Positions 18,445 through 27,205 are shown, counted from the stretch's first letter. The stretch is 41,113 nucleotides of DNA from Actinomycetes bacterium (GCA_024227975.1 JAAETV010000357.1:1-41113); one strand, 5' to 3'. Translations and numbers: made by a program. The notes: a model not told the origin generated them from the letters alone.

Positions 18445-19688
18445 TGGCGCGCCAATTCGGGGCCACCTGGTGGGGCCGGGCCTGGGTTGATGCCCTGGAG
18501 AACCGGGCCAGTCTCGATCCCAACCGCCTACCCCGGGGCCGGACCTATGCCCGCCATGGCCATGTGGCCGCGGTCGAGTGCGAGCCAGGTTCGATCCGGG
18601 CCCTGGTCAGCGGGAGCCGCCGGAATCCGTACCGCGTCGAGATCCGCTTCCGCACCTTCGACGACGACGAGTGGGGCCGCCTCCTCGCCGCCTTCGTGGC
18701 CCGGGCCGAGCGGACCGCCGCCCTCCTCGACGGTGAGCTCCATCCCGATCTGGTCGAGGTGGCGGCCGACGCTGGGATCGGCCTGTTGCCCCACGCCGGT
18801 GAGCTCCGGCCCCGCTGCTCGTGCCCTGACTGGGCCGACCCCTGCAAGCACTCGGCCGCAGTCTGCTACCTCGTCGCCGACGAGCTCGATCAGGACCCCT
18901 TCGCCCTCCTGCTGTTGCGAGGCCGCGACCGTGAGCAGGTATTGGCTGGTGTCCGCCGCCTCCGCTCTGGTCGCAGTGGCCGATCAGGCGAGGATGGGGA
19001 CACCGCCGGATCTGGGACCGGGACCGCTACCCGTCGGCGGCCCAATGGCAGCGAACGCGGTGTGCGGGCCGTGGATGCGTGGCGCCGTCCCCTTGGATCG
19101 TTGCCAGCGGTCCCCACCCCGAGGCTCCATCCCGGCCGCCCGCCTGTCATCGGTGTGGAGGCTCCGGCCGGAGCCCCGTTCACCACCGATGGGATCACGG
19201 CACTGGCCGTCGATGCTGCCGAACGAGCCTGGGCCACCCTGACCGGTGACCCCGCCCTACACCTCGACCTCAGGGCCTCCGACGATCTGGCTCGACGGGC
19301 CGCCAGCTTGCTGGCTGACGCTGAGCCGAATCCGGCAGCCGCCGACCAGTTCAGATTGCTTGCCGACCAGGCCGGGGTGCCGCCTAGGGCCTTGGCTCGC
19401 CGAGCTTTCGCTTGGCGAGTGGCGGGCTCAGCCGGGCTGGCCGCACACGATGAGCCTGCATGGTCGCCCGAGCCTCTGCTCATGGCGGCGGCCCGCCAAG
19501 CCCTGGTCGAGAGCGGAGTGGAAGCGGCCTCGGTGAGGGTCGACAAGAACCGGCTGACCGTCGGACCGGACCAGTTCCGCTTCTCTCGTCGTCGCACCTG
19601 GTGGCGCTTCGTCAAGCGGGGTGGAGCTTGGGAATTGGTGGCTGGCCCCACTCCCGATCCCGACGAGCTGATCGACATCGACCCCTGA
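18444..19688 (+). CDS. SWIM zinc-finger protein
   Basis: A 414-residue protein whose ATG overlaps the helicase stop (TGATG), with AGGGAGG just upstream, so expression is coupled. The N-terminus MARQFGATWWGRAWVDALE is typical of actinobacterial SWIM partners. The zinc finger CSCPDWADPCKH has Cys125, Cys127, Cys134 and His136 (C-x-C-x6-C-x-H). A low-complexity Gly/Ser/Arg linker follows (about 170-200), then an Ala-rich helical C-terminal domain. SWIM fingers bind DNA or proteins and this family is normally paired with SNF2 helicases. It probably acts as a targeting or adaptor subunit for the helicase encoded upstream. Confidence 0.92.
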   Translation: MARQFGATWWGRAWVDALENRASLDPNRLPRGRTYARHGHVAAVECEPGSIRALVSGSRRNPYRVEIRFRTFDDDEWGRLLAAFVARAERTAALLDGELHPDLVEVAADAGIGLLPHAGELRPRCSCPDWADPCKHSAAVCYLVADELDQDPFALLLLRGRDREQVLAGVRRLRSGRSGRSGEDGDTAGSGTGTATRRRPNGSERGVRAVDAWRRPLGSLPAVPTPRLHPGRPPVIGVEAPAGAPFTTDGITALAVDAAERAWATLTGDPALHLDLRASDDLARRAASLLADAEPNPAAADQFRLLADQAGVPPRALARRAFAWRVAGSAGLAAHDEPAWSPEPLLMAAARQALVESGVEAASVRVDKNRLTVGPDQFRFSRRRTWWRFVKRGGAWELVAGPTPDPDELIDIDP

Positions 19689-19718
19689 CTGTCAGACCCC
19701 AGGCATAGGCTGCCGACT

Positions 19719-22133
19719 GTGCATATTCGACGCAATCCTTTCGAGACCGTCGCCGAGTTGGCCTACGAGTTGTTGCGGCACCCGATGACCATCGACGATC
19801 TCGTCGACGAGCTGGGCCCCACCGTGCCGACAAAGGATCCGTTCGGGTTGCTCGACTGGTTGCTGAGCGATGACCCTCGCCTGATCTGGATGCGGGGCGA
19901 TCTGTTCTGGCGGCTCGACTCCATCTATGACGGGGTCACCTTCACCCACCGGTTGACCGAGAGCGAGGTCGAACGTGGCGTCCTCGTCGACGACAGTGAG
20001 TGGTCTGACCTGATCCGCCACTTCGAATCGGTGCAACTGGGTGACGACGAGATGGCTGTTGCCGTCAACTACTCGAGGGACGATGAGGAGGTCCTGGTCG
20101 AGGGCCTCGAATTGGTGATCGCCACCCTGTCTCAGGGAGCGTTGTGCGGCCTGGCCGCCACCGCTTCTGGTCTCGAATTCCTCCCCGTCGTCGATGAGGT
20201 GGAACCTTCGACCGAGATCTTGGCTGCCTTCAGCGTCGCTTTCGATCGGGCCAGCAACGGCATCATGGGCCCGATCGAGATCGCCGATGTCATCCGCGAT
20301 GGGTTCTCAACTGATCGTGAAACATGGATCGGCGTCCTACCTCCCCAGGAAGAGCTGGCTGTGGCCGCGGGGTTTCAGGTTCGGGACGACCATCTCGCTC
20401 CGACCTCGTTCGACTGGGACAACTGGCAGACGACCGCACCCGTTCGGGCGGCTTCGGTCCGGTTCCGCTTGGATGCCGATGGCAATCGGAATCTGACCAC
20501 GGTGGTTGACGACTACAGCAAGTGGTGTGACCGCGACCGCAGCTTGGCCGTGACGATCGGGGCCACCCCGTCGGCGGTACACCTGTCGGACCCGGATGTG
20601 GCCCAGGCCTTCGTCGCTGTCCTCAATGAGTACGGCGAGGAGGGGCTGGACGACCTGGGACAGTTCGTCCAGCAGGCCGCTGAGCTGGTCGATCTCGAGT
20701 ATCGGGCTGGGTGCCGGTGGATCGAATCATTGGGGGTGGAGGCCGCGGGGGATCTCGTGGTCAACGAACGGCTCTTGCGTGAGTCACTTTCCATTGACCC
20801 CGACTTCGATCGGGCTCATGCCACCCTCGGCTGGTTGCTATTCGATCAGAGCAACTACGTCGAGGCCTACCATCACCTCGTTGCGGCCGAGAGTGGTAGT
20901 GAGCTTCTCGATCTGCTCGCTGCCATCACTGCCCCCGCTCGCTCTGGAGCTGGCCGAAACGATCCTTGTGGGTGCGGTTCGGGGCGCAAGTTCAAGCGGT
21001 GCCATGGGGCCTCGACGCTGCCGTTCTCCGACCGCCTCATCGCTTTGTATGACAAGGCGGCCCGTACCATCAACGAGAGCCGTGGCATCCCCGACTGGTG
21101 GGCATGGCCTGCTGACTGGCCCGGCGATAGCCACCTCTGGCGAGAAGGACTGCGTCAACTCGATGCTCTCGGCACGGTGGCCGACATCCTCCTGGCTGAA
21201 GGTGGCCAGATGCGAGAGTTCATCGAGCGGCGGGGCTCGCTGCTCCCAGCCGACGAGGTTGAGGTCCTCCAACAATGGCTGCAGACCCCGCGGCAGCTAT
21301 GGCTGGTGGTCAGCGTCGATCCCGACCTCGAGCGTGTCGATCTCGAAGCCCTGAGCGGTTCGGGATCTGACCCTGAGAGCCCTGACCCTGAGAGCTCTGG
21401 CCCGCCGGCAGGCTTGGTGTCCCAGGGCTCGGTCGTGAAGCTGGAGGGGCGGGCGCTGACTGTGTTGGACGAGGGCGACACTGTGATCGCTCGACTGCTC
21501 CAGATCGGAGGCGACCAGTACCGCCCGGTTGGGGCGGTGATGTCGGTACGGGAAGGGGGCCTGGCTGATGCTCTGACCATGATGGCTGAACCCGATCTGT
21601 CGCCGAGCGAAACAGCCCGCCGGTTCGTCGAATTCGCCGGCCTCCACGAGGACCCAGCCGAGAGCCAGGTCGTCTGTTTCTCTCGCTTCGACTCAACCGA
21701 GGACGATCTCGAGAGCTGGCTGGCCGATCATGCGTCGGCAACAAGCCCCGCATCCCTGGACGATGGAGGGAACGGCGACGACGCCGATTACTCGGAAGGT
21801 GAGCCGTCCCAGATCGACGTCGTCATCGCCTATGAGACTCACTTCGGCATCACGAATGGCCACCAACTGGTGATCGTCTCGCTAGATGAGGACGCTCACC
21901 GCTCGGTGTGCAAGCGGATGGCCGACGATCAGCCTGCGGCCACCCTGGTCGCCGAGACGGGGGTTGTCATGGCCGTACTACGAGACGAAGCCGATGTTCG
22001 CTTCGGGCACTCGTTCACCGATGACGCCTATGACGTTGACGAGTTCTCTTCCAAGGAAGAGGCATTCATCAGCACCCTGCTGAATGAAGCCCTCAACCTC
22101 CTCCGCTCGCCTCTCGTCGAATCCAGCACCTGA
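19719..22133 (+). CDS. 804-residue SEC-C/TPR-like protein, function unknown
   Basis: Starts at GTG 30 bases after the SWIM gene on the same strand, so it is probably the third gene of the operon. Residues 1-75 look like a winged-helix or HARE-type helical module (LAYELLRHPMTIDDLVDELG). Residues 75-330 are acidic and unassigned. About 355-395 form a TPR-like helix pair (DPDFDRAHATLGWLLFDQSNYVEAYHHL). Residues 412-430 are a SEC-C zinc motif with Cys417, Cys419, Cys428 and His429. A low-complexity DPESPDPESS linker (about 551-560) precedes a C-terminal acidic domain. SEC-C motifs bind zinc and occur on SecA and on many accessory nucleic-acid or protein-binding proteins. No whole-length family is recognised. 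Confidence 0.85.
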   Translation: MHIRRNPFETVAELAYELLRHPMTIDDLVDELGPTVPTKDPFGLLDWLLSDDPRLIWMRGDLFWRLDSIYDGVTFTHRLTESEVERGVLVDDSEWSDLIRHFESVQLGDDEMAVAVNYSRDDEEVLVEGLELVIATLSQGALCGLAATASGLEFLPVVDEVEPSTEILAAFSVAFDRASNGIMGPIEIADVIRDGFSTDRETWIGVLPPQEELAVAAGFQVRDDHLAPTSFDWDNWQTTAPVRAASVRFRLDADGNRNLTTVVDDYSKWCDRDRSLAVTIGATPSAVHLSDPDVAQAFVAVLNEYGEEGLDDLGQFVQQAAELVDLEYRAGCRWIESLGVEAAGDLVVNERLLRESLSIDPDFDRAHATLGWLLFDQSNYVEAYHHLVAAESGSELLDLLAAITAPARSGAGRNDPCGCGSGRKFKRCHGASTLPFSDRLIALYDKAARTINESRGIPDWWAWPADWPGDSHLWREGLRQLDALGTVADILLAEGGQMREFIERRGSLLPADEVEVLQQWLQTPRQLWLVVSVDPDLERVDLEALSGSGSDPESPDPESSGPPAGLVSQGSVVKLEGRALTVLDEGDTVIARLLQIGGDQYRPVGAVMSVREGGLADALTMMAEPDLSPSETARRFVEFAGLHEDPAESQVVCFSRFDSTEDDLESWLADHASATSPASLDDGGNGDDADYSEGEPSQIDVVIAYETHFGITNGHQLVIVSLDEDAHRSVCKRMADDQPAATLVAETGVVMAVLRDEADVRFGHSFTDDAYDVDEFSSKEEAFISTLLNEALNLLRSPLVESST

Positions 22134-22138
22134 GAATG

Positions 22139-22471
22139 TCAACGGGTGCTCTCGCGTTCGGCCAGTTCCAGGTCGAGGGGCTGGTTGGGAGAGTCGGCCT
22201 GCCGGCTCAGGTGCTGGGGGTAGTAGGGCACCGGCCGACGGCGGGATGGATTCCGGTCGATGATCGACAAGGTCAGCGCCCATGCGAAGCCAGCCAGGGG
22301 GACGACGGCCGCCAATAGGACCGCCGACCACCCGCTGACTCCGCCCCGCATCCCCAGAATGACAACCGCTGAACCGCTGAATGCAGCAGCCGTCATGCAT
22401 GACGCATAGGCCGTCGCCCTCAACCAGGGAGAGGTTGGTTGGGGTTTAGCCTCGCTCCAGGGCTCGTTCAC
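22139..22471 (-). CDS. Small two-helix membrane protein
   Basis: A 110-residue protein, convergent with the SEC-C gene (5 bases between stops). Two adjacent GTG codons (22474 and 22471) follow GGAGG closely, and the second gives the more usual spacing. Two hydrophobic segments (TAAAFSGSAVVILGM and AVLLAAVVPLAGFAWALTLSI) are joined by a short Gly-rich turn. The C-terminal third is a polar, Pro/Arg-rich cytoplasmic tail. No family recognised. Confidence 0.65.
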   Translation of the reverse strand: MNEPWSEAKPQPTSPWLRATAYASCMTAAAFSGSAVVILGMRGGVSGWSAVLLAAVVPLAGFAWALTLSIIDRNPSRRRPVPYYPQHLSRQADSPNQPLDLELAERESTR

Positions 22472-22552
22472 CACGCCTCCAATCGACGTACCTCTTGTCC
22501 CAGATCAGTGCTTGGGACCGAACCGTTCACTCACTCTGACTACGTCACCGAG

Positions 22553-22574
22553 CCCGTTGGGTGGCCACAACGGG
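22553..22574. repeat. Inverted repeat between divergent genes
   Basis: CCCGTTG (22553-22559) and CAACGGG (22568-22574) are exact reverse complements around an 8-base spacer containing the palindrome TGGCCA. It lies between the divergent small membrane protein and methyltransferase genes, in a 240-base stretch with no other gene. It could be an operator or an RNA hairpin. Confidence 0.35.
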
Positions 22575-22713
22575 TACGGATTGTCTTGTGTTGGAGTGTT
22601 GGTCCTTGCGCAGTGATACCCAATGTCGCCGATTTCTTGCCCATGGCGGCACGACTGGGTCGGTGACGGGCTTAAGATTCCGAGATCCAGCCGCGACTCA
22701 ATGAGGAGTCCGA

Positions 22714-23562
22714 GTGTCGAATGCGTCTCCGGAGTCATGCTGGCCGCCGGCCAGCCGGGATGACGATCTCACCCTTCCCGAGGCCTTCGACTACTACCAA
22801 CGCGTCGTCTACGACGCCCCTCGCCTCGCCATCAGCTTGGCTGCCCTCATCGATCGCACCGGAGCGCGCCGCATTCTCGACTGTGCTGCTGGGTCGGGCC
22901 TGCCCGCACTCCAACTGCGTGCCGCCGGGTACACCATCGACTGCTCCGACGGCGATCCGGACATGGTCGCTCGCTTCCAACGAAACGCGCGGGTTCTCGA
23001 TGTCGACGGCTCGTGCCAGGTCAGGGACTGGAGTCACCTCGGACCAGAGACCAGCTCCAGCCCCGGACGCTACGACTACCTACTGTGCCGAGGAAACTCG
23101 CTGGTCTACGCCTCCTCGTGGGGTGGAGGCGATCGGGTGGCCGATCGGAGTTGCCTCTCGCGGTACCTCCAGACCTTCGCCTCGCTGCTAGAACCCGGCG
23201 GCTACCTCCACCTCGATGCGCCCCGGACCACGACCACGACCCGCTGTGAAGCATCGACCCTGATCGTCGACCCTGATCGGGACCGGCTTCTCATCGACGA
23301 CCCTGCGTCTGTCCCGTTGGAGATCACGGTTCAAGAACAGGTGACAACGGGTCAGACCAGTCGTTGCTGGGAGTGCTCGGTGTCACTCCAACCAGCTGAT
23401 GGGCCCGTCTCCAAGCGGGCCTTCGCCATGAACTCGTCGAAGTTGACAGTCACCGATCTTCTCGATCTTCTGGCCGACATCGAGCTCGATGTTGTCGAAG
23501 TCGTCGAGCTGGACGGTGACCGTGAATGCCACGAAACTGTCCTCGCTCGCAAGCCCACCTAG
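22714..23562 (+). CDS. Class I SAM-dependent methyltransferase
   Basis: A 282-residue protein starting at GTG 22714, with GAGGAG about 6 bases upstream. SAM motif I is ILDCAAGSG (54-62). The acidic residue of motif II lies in CSDGDP (77-82). A CRGNSLVYA stretch marks motif IV, and LLEPGGYLHLDAP is motif VI. The CRGNSL segment and order recall small-molecule N-methyltransferases of the glycine/sarcosine type, but residues specific for glycine binding cannot be confirmed. The C-terminal 90 residues form a beta-sheet insertion region typical of that group. Substrate unknown. Confidence 0.88.
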   Translation: MSNASPESCWPPASRDDDLTLPEAFDYYQRVVYDAPRLAISLAALIDRTGARRILDCAAGSGLPALQLRAAGYTIDCSDGDPDMVARFQRNARVLDVDGSCQVRDWSHLGPETSSSPGRYDYLLCRGNSLVYASSWGGGDRVADRSCLSRYLQTFASLLEPGGYLHLDAPRTTTTTRCEASTLIVDPDRDRLLIDDPASVPLEITVQEQVTTGQTSRCWECSVSLQPADGPVSKRAFAMNSSKLTVTDLLDLLADIELDVVEVVELDGDRECHETVLARKPT

Positions 23563-23662
23563 GGGCGCCGCAGGGGGCACCTCGAGCTCGCCAGGGGGCC
23601 GCTGCAATTATCAGGCAAACTTGGCCCATCCGTTCAAACCTGGTTGGCGGAGGCCAATTAGT

Positions 23663-24640
23663 TCAGATCGTCGACTCTGACCAGTGGAGCATGATCCCGG
23701 TGTCCGCTCCGAGGATGGCCCCATGGGTTCCGGCCACGATCTCCAGCTCCCGATCGTCTGGCTTCGACGCCTCCCAGCTGCGCCCCGACCCGAGAAAGGC
23801 GTAACCGCGCGGCGTCTGGGCCTGCCGGCTGTGTATGGCCAGAGTGATCACGGCCGGCCCCGCCACCTGATAGCCCTTGAACACGATGGGATAGACCCCG
23901 ATCCCTCGGGGAAACGGGTAGGCCACCCTCAACCTGATCCGGGCCCGCTCAACCTCATCGTTGGGGAATTCGTAGACCCCCTGGTCAGCGGCCTCAGCCA
24001 CCACGGTCACCGAGCGGCTATCACCATCCACCGGGGTGTAGCTCAGAGTGTGGCGCGATGCGTCTTCGTGGAAGAGGGCCCGTTTGAACAATTGCTCATC
24101 GAGCTCGACAACATCTCGAAAGACACAATCCTCCTGATCGAAGGCCGCGGCCAGATCGTCGTAGTCGGTCACGATGGCGGTCTTGGCTTTAGGGGGAAGA
24201 TGTCCAACCCAATTGATGGCCAGGGCCAGCCGATACACCTCTGGGTCGTCACTGTCATGAAGTTCGACCCGCATCGAGAAATCGGACCGGATTCTCGTCG
24301 GGCTCATGATCAGATCGTCTCGGATCTGCTGAAATGCCTCTCTCTTGTCGTGGGGGGTCAGACCGCGGTAGCGAGTAACCACTGCCTTGACGTCGGTCGA
24401 TGACGAGTCCTCCTGCTCCTCAACCCATGCCTGAAAAATCGTTGGCTCATCGAGGTGATCGGCCATGCGTCTGACGAAGTCTCGCCTCGACGGGATGGAC
24501 CCCTCCAGCCAACGCCCCAGGGCGGTCCGATCATAGGACTCCAAATCGTTCTGATGATTGCAGAAATCGAAGGCGTTATTGAGGGCTCGACGATCGATGC
24601 CCCGGAGAGCGACAGCGAATCGGCGCTCACGCTTTGCCAT
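23663..24640 (-). CDS. Putative DNA-binding regulator with C-terminal beta domain
   Basis: The ATG at 24640 (MAKRERRFAVAL) is taken as start, because the upstream extension looks unstructured. GGAG lies about 11 bases upstream. The protein has 325 residues. Residues about 25-60 (SYDRTALGRWLEGSIPSRRDFVRRMADHLDEP) resemble an Xre-type helix-turn-helix. A helical linker follows, then a beta-rich domain with alternating hydrophobic residues and one Cys in the centre (EDCVFRDVVE). The gene is divergent from a sigma-like gene across 212 bases holding a direct repeat. The DNA-binding role is inferred from this resemblance and the context; the C-terminal domain is not recognised. Confidence 0.75.
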   Translation of the reverse strand: MAKRERRFAVALRGIDRRALNNAFDFCNHQNDLESYDRTALGRWLEGSIPSRRDFVRRMADHLDEPTIFQAWVEEQEDSSSTDVKAVVTRYRGLTPHDKREAFQQIRDDLIMSPTRIRSDFSMRVELHDSDDPEVYRLALAINWVGHLPPKAKTAIVTDYDDLAAAFDQEDCVFRDVVELDEQLFKRALFHEDASRHTLSYTPVDGDSRSVTVVAEAADQGVYEFPNDEVERARIRLRVAYPFPRGIGVYPIVFKGYQVAGPAVITLAIHSRQAQTPRGYAFLGSGRSWEASKPDDRELEIVAGTHGAILGADTGIMLHWSESTI

Positions 24641-24774
24641 CGAATTGAACTCCAAGCGTTGTGAGGTCCAGCCGACAGTCCGTGGCGGGAACCAACTCCG
24701 TAGCGTCAGTTCAGCGCGCCGACGGCCAGGGCACAACTCGACTGCCAAAACCGGTCCGAGCCGCTATCGCGTGT

Positions 24775-24795
24775 GGTGTGCACCCAGGTGTGCAC
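24775..24795. repeat. Tandem direct repeat in a divergent promoter region
   Basis: GGTGTGCAC occurs at 24775-24783 and again at 24787-24795, a 12-base period. Each copy contains the palindrome GTGCAC. The pair lies in the 212-base space between the putative regulator (minus) and the sigma-like gene (plus), so it is a candidate operator. Confidence 0.5.
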
Positions 24796-24852
24796 AGACC
24801 CAATACGCACACCCATTCCAGCGCCACACCATGACAGACCAGAATCGGCACC

Positions 24853-25389
24853 ATGGAGGACCCGTTTACGCCAGGCGAGTGGCCGAAGGATATTGACGCG
24901 AAGGACTATCAGCGGATGGTACGCCTCGCCACCCGCCGTCTCGTTGGCTACGAGCAACATGCCGAAGACGTTGTCTCCCGGGCTCTGATGAAGTGGGCCA
25001 ACATCCCAGCCGATAGAGCAAGTGTTGCCAGAATTGAGCAGGTGATAAAGACCGAGGCGTACTCAACCCTCAGAGAACTTGGTCGGAGTCGGGCTCGTGA
25101 TACCAGCTACGCCCTCCACCCGGCCGGGGACGCCGACCCTGATGCCGCGGCCCGTGACTATTTCGTCCTCCGTCGGGCCATGGTCGAAACCTGCAAGCGA
25201 CACAACTTCACTATCACCACCACCGACGTCGAGTTGCTGGAGTTGCTCATGGCTGGCCTGACCCAAGAGCAAGCCGCCAAGGCCATGGAACTGCCCCGTC
25301 ACCGGGTTCGCAGGAGCCGGAAGCTATGGCAGCGGGTACTCGAGCTGACCAACGTCACCCCGGCCCTCGACGAGCCGGCCTCCTCCTGA
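24853..25389 (+). CDS. Sigma-70-family-like protein (ECF-like)
   Basis: A 178-residue protein starting at ATG 24853. The N-terminal part (about 18-55) resembles sigma region 2, with VRLATRRLVGYEQHAEDVVSRALMKW, which includes the usual helix and the acidic ED pair. The C-terminal part (about 125-170) resembles region 4, with DVELLELLMAGLTQEQAAKAMELPRHRVRRSRKLW as a helix-turn-helix. No anti-sigma gene follows. The divergent neighbour is a putative regulator. The protein may be a diverged ECF sigma factor or a sigma-like regulator from a mobile element; promoter recognition cannot be predicted. Confidence 0.75.
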   Translation: MEDPFTPGEWPKDIDAKDYQRMVRLATRRLVGYEQHAEDVVSRALMKWANIPADRASVARIEQVIKTEAYSTLRELGRSRARDTSYALHPAGDADPDAAARDYFVLRRAMVETCKRHNFTITTTDVELLELLMAGLTQEQAAKAMELPRHRVRRSRKLWQRVLELTNVTPALDEPASS

Positions 25390-25443
25390 GACCGGACCTG
25401 GCGATCCCACGCTTCGGGATGGCCTTCTTCTCCAAGCTGGGTG

Positions 25444-26562
25444 CTAGTCCATCATCCAGACGTGGGGTTTGGTTGTCGAACCGGTTGGGCTCACTTCGAG
25501 ATGGACGGCGACTCCACGCCGGGTTCCGATGGCGGTGAAGGCCCCGAGATCGACGACTAGGGCTGCCGGCAGGCGAGGGAACCATAGGTCGACAGCCCGG
25601 CCGCACAGGTGCTTGCAGTCAGGTGAGCCCCCGATCCGGTGGTTGTGGCCGACCGACCGGTAACCACTGGCGATTCGCACCGCCCCTCCAGCCAGGGTGC
25701 GGTAGGCCTCCAACGCCGACACCAGATCCCGTCCCACGCACACGACCCGGTTGTTGATGCTGAGCCTGTGGCTCCCGCCGGTCCGGAACTCGGTGAAGCG
25801 AAAGTTGTCCGAGACGTGGCCGCCGCCAGCAACACAGCGGGCCAGAGATCGGGTTGTGGTCCCGTCGGGTTGGCCCGTCGGCTCCAGCTCATCGAAGGTA
25901 TAGCCCCGCTGGAAGTCACGCAGCGCTCGTCGGGTGAAGGTCCCCAGGATTCCGTCGACCACCAGGGGCCAGCCGATCGTCCGCAGCTGCCGCTGCACCA
26001 TCTTCACGCTGGCTACTGGGGGTCCAGTTGGGGCAACCTCTCGCAGCGCCGCTTCGTACCTCCTGGCCTTGCTGGCGACGGACCCCGCCCGATCGTTGCC
26101 ATTGATCACCCGCCGAGCTCCCACATAGTCGGTCCCACCGTCATTGACGAAGTCGGCCAACCGCTCCCCAGTGAAACGGCCCCACTTCATTCCCTGAACG
26201 GCGATTTCGGCCGCAATCGATGGTTTGGTCACCAGATCGGGTTCGGCCGTCAGGGGCAGCCTGAGGTGCTTCTCCCACGCCGTGTATTGGCGCCGCCCCA
26301 CGATCCGGATGTAGCCCCGCCCCCGGAACCGAGGCCCGTCACCGGACTCGATGTTGCCGAGGTGGTAGCGCCCCTCGTAGGCCCAGCCGCTGGCATGGTC
26401 GAGCATCCACAGCCCCATCTTGGACTCATGATGGACGGTGGCCAAGAGGTAGGCGGTCTGAGGAATTGACAATTGCTCGCGTTGGCATATGTTGAGGAGG
26501 AGCCGGATGTGTTCACCGGCCCCCTGGTGGCTTCGCACCGCTCGGTTGATCCCGTTTGTCAT
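25444..26562 (-). CDS. Three-domain cell-wall lytic enzyme (GH19-like, PG-binding, M15-like)
   Basis: A 372-residue protein, ATG 26562 with GGAGAG about 6 bases before it. Residues 1-175 match the GH19-type lytic domain: HHES (44-47, Glu46 the likely acid) and YEGR (62-65, Glu63) precede the GRGYIR glycine pattern. Residues 185-225 are a PG_binding_1-like module (VQRQLRTIGWPLVVDGILGTFT). Residues 250-372 resemble an M15/DUF882 peptidase: GYRS (300-303) and zinc ligands His318 (KHLCG), Asp325 and His354 (VHLEV). This would cut both glycan and peptide bonds of peptidoglycan. No signal peptide or holin gene is visible. A phage-lysin origin is suggested by the domain mix but not shown. Confidence 0.88.
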   Translation of the reverse strand: MTNGINRAVRSHQGAGEHIRLLLNICQREQLSIPQTAYLLATVHHESKMGLWMLDHASGWAYEGRYHLGNIESGDGPRFRGRGYIRIVGRRQYTAWEKHLRLPLTAEPDLVTKPSIAAEIAVQGMKWGRFTGERLADFVNDGGTDYVGARRVINGNDRAGSVASKARRYEAALREVAPTGPPVASVKMVQRQLRTIGWPLVVDGILGTFTRRALRDFQRGYTFDELEPTGQPDGTTTRSLARCVAGGGHVSDNFRFTEFRTGGSHRLSINNRVVCVGRDLVSALEAYRTLAGGAVRIASGYRSVGHNHRIGGSPDCKHLCGRAVDLWFPRLPAALVVDLGAFTAIGTRRGVAVHLEVSPTGSTTKPHVWMMD

Positions 26563-26717
26563 AGCCGCTCTCCGCGTCGTGGTTACACACGCCTTACGTC
26601 GCCGCTGGCTCGGAATGGGTCAGCGAAAGATATTTCAGAGAATCGCGCCAACTTTGGTCCTCGGTGGCGTATGTATCCCGACGGGGGCCGACAACAAGGA
26701 AGGCAGACCACGCGATC

Positions 26718-27110
26718 ATGAGGTTCCATCTCTGGTCGAGGTCCCATCCAGGACCGCGACGGCGTTGTCGTGAAGCATTGGGAACCGAGGCCGAGGCCGA
26801 GGTCGACCTCGATCAGTGGCTCGAATTGGCTTCCTCTGGGCTCCTCCCTCACGAGACCGACCATCCCCCGGTTGACATAGAAGCCGTCGTTGAGCTGAAG
26901 AAACGGTTGTCCAGAGTGTTGGCTGGCGACGAACACGCGATGATGGCACCTGCCTCGCTGGGAGCCGTTGACGACGCTATCTGGGCCTCCATGCCGGCTG
27001 GACAGCGGGCCAAGTTCACCCGCATGCAGCTCCGAAAGCTGGATCCCCGCCTGCTTTCCCGGGTGATCGCGACCTGGACAGTTCGCCGGTCGATCCGATC
27101 CGGATACTGA
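26718..27110 (+). CDS. Unrecognised 130-residue protein
   Basis: The ATG at 26718 is taken, since the in-frame GTG at 26664 adds a non-conserved-looking Arg-rich extension. The N-terminus is Arg/His-rich (MRFHLWSRSHPGPRRRCRE), the middle acidic, and the C-terminus has MPAGQRAKFTRMQLRKLDPRLLSRVIATW. There is no signal or membrane segment. It is divergent from the lysin gene. No family recognised. Confidence 0.55.
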   Translation: MRFHLWSRSHPGPRRRCREALGTEAEAEVDLDQWLELASSGLLPHETDHPPVDIEAVVELKKRLSRVLAGDEHAMMAPASLGAVDDAIWASMPAGQRAKFTRMQLRKLDPRLLSRVIATWTVRRSIRSGY

Positions 27111-27189
27111 GTTCGCCCTTCTTGTCGATCGGCCGTCAAAGCTGAATCCGATAGTTTCCCTACTCGAGATCGTTCGCAGTGATGATATT

Positions 27190-27205
27190 GACCACTACAT
27201 TGGTC
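27190..27205. repeat. Small inverted repeat upstream of the 137-residue gene
   Basis: GACCA (27190-27194) and TGGTC (27201-27205) are reverse complements with a 6-base spacer, 53 bases before ATG 27259. It could be an operator for the downstream gene or be chance. Confidence 0.25.

Noticed and set aside
15511..19688. SNF2 helicase as part of a DISARM or similar known defence system
   Set aside because: No DNA methylase, DUF1998 or phospholipase D gene lies nearby; the adjacent SWIM gene fits the ordinary SNF2/SWIM pair better.
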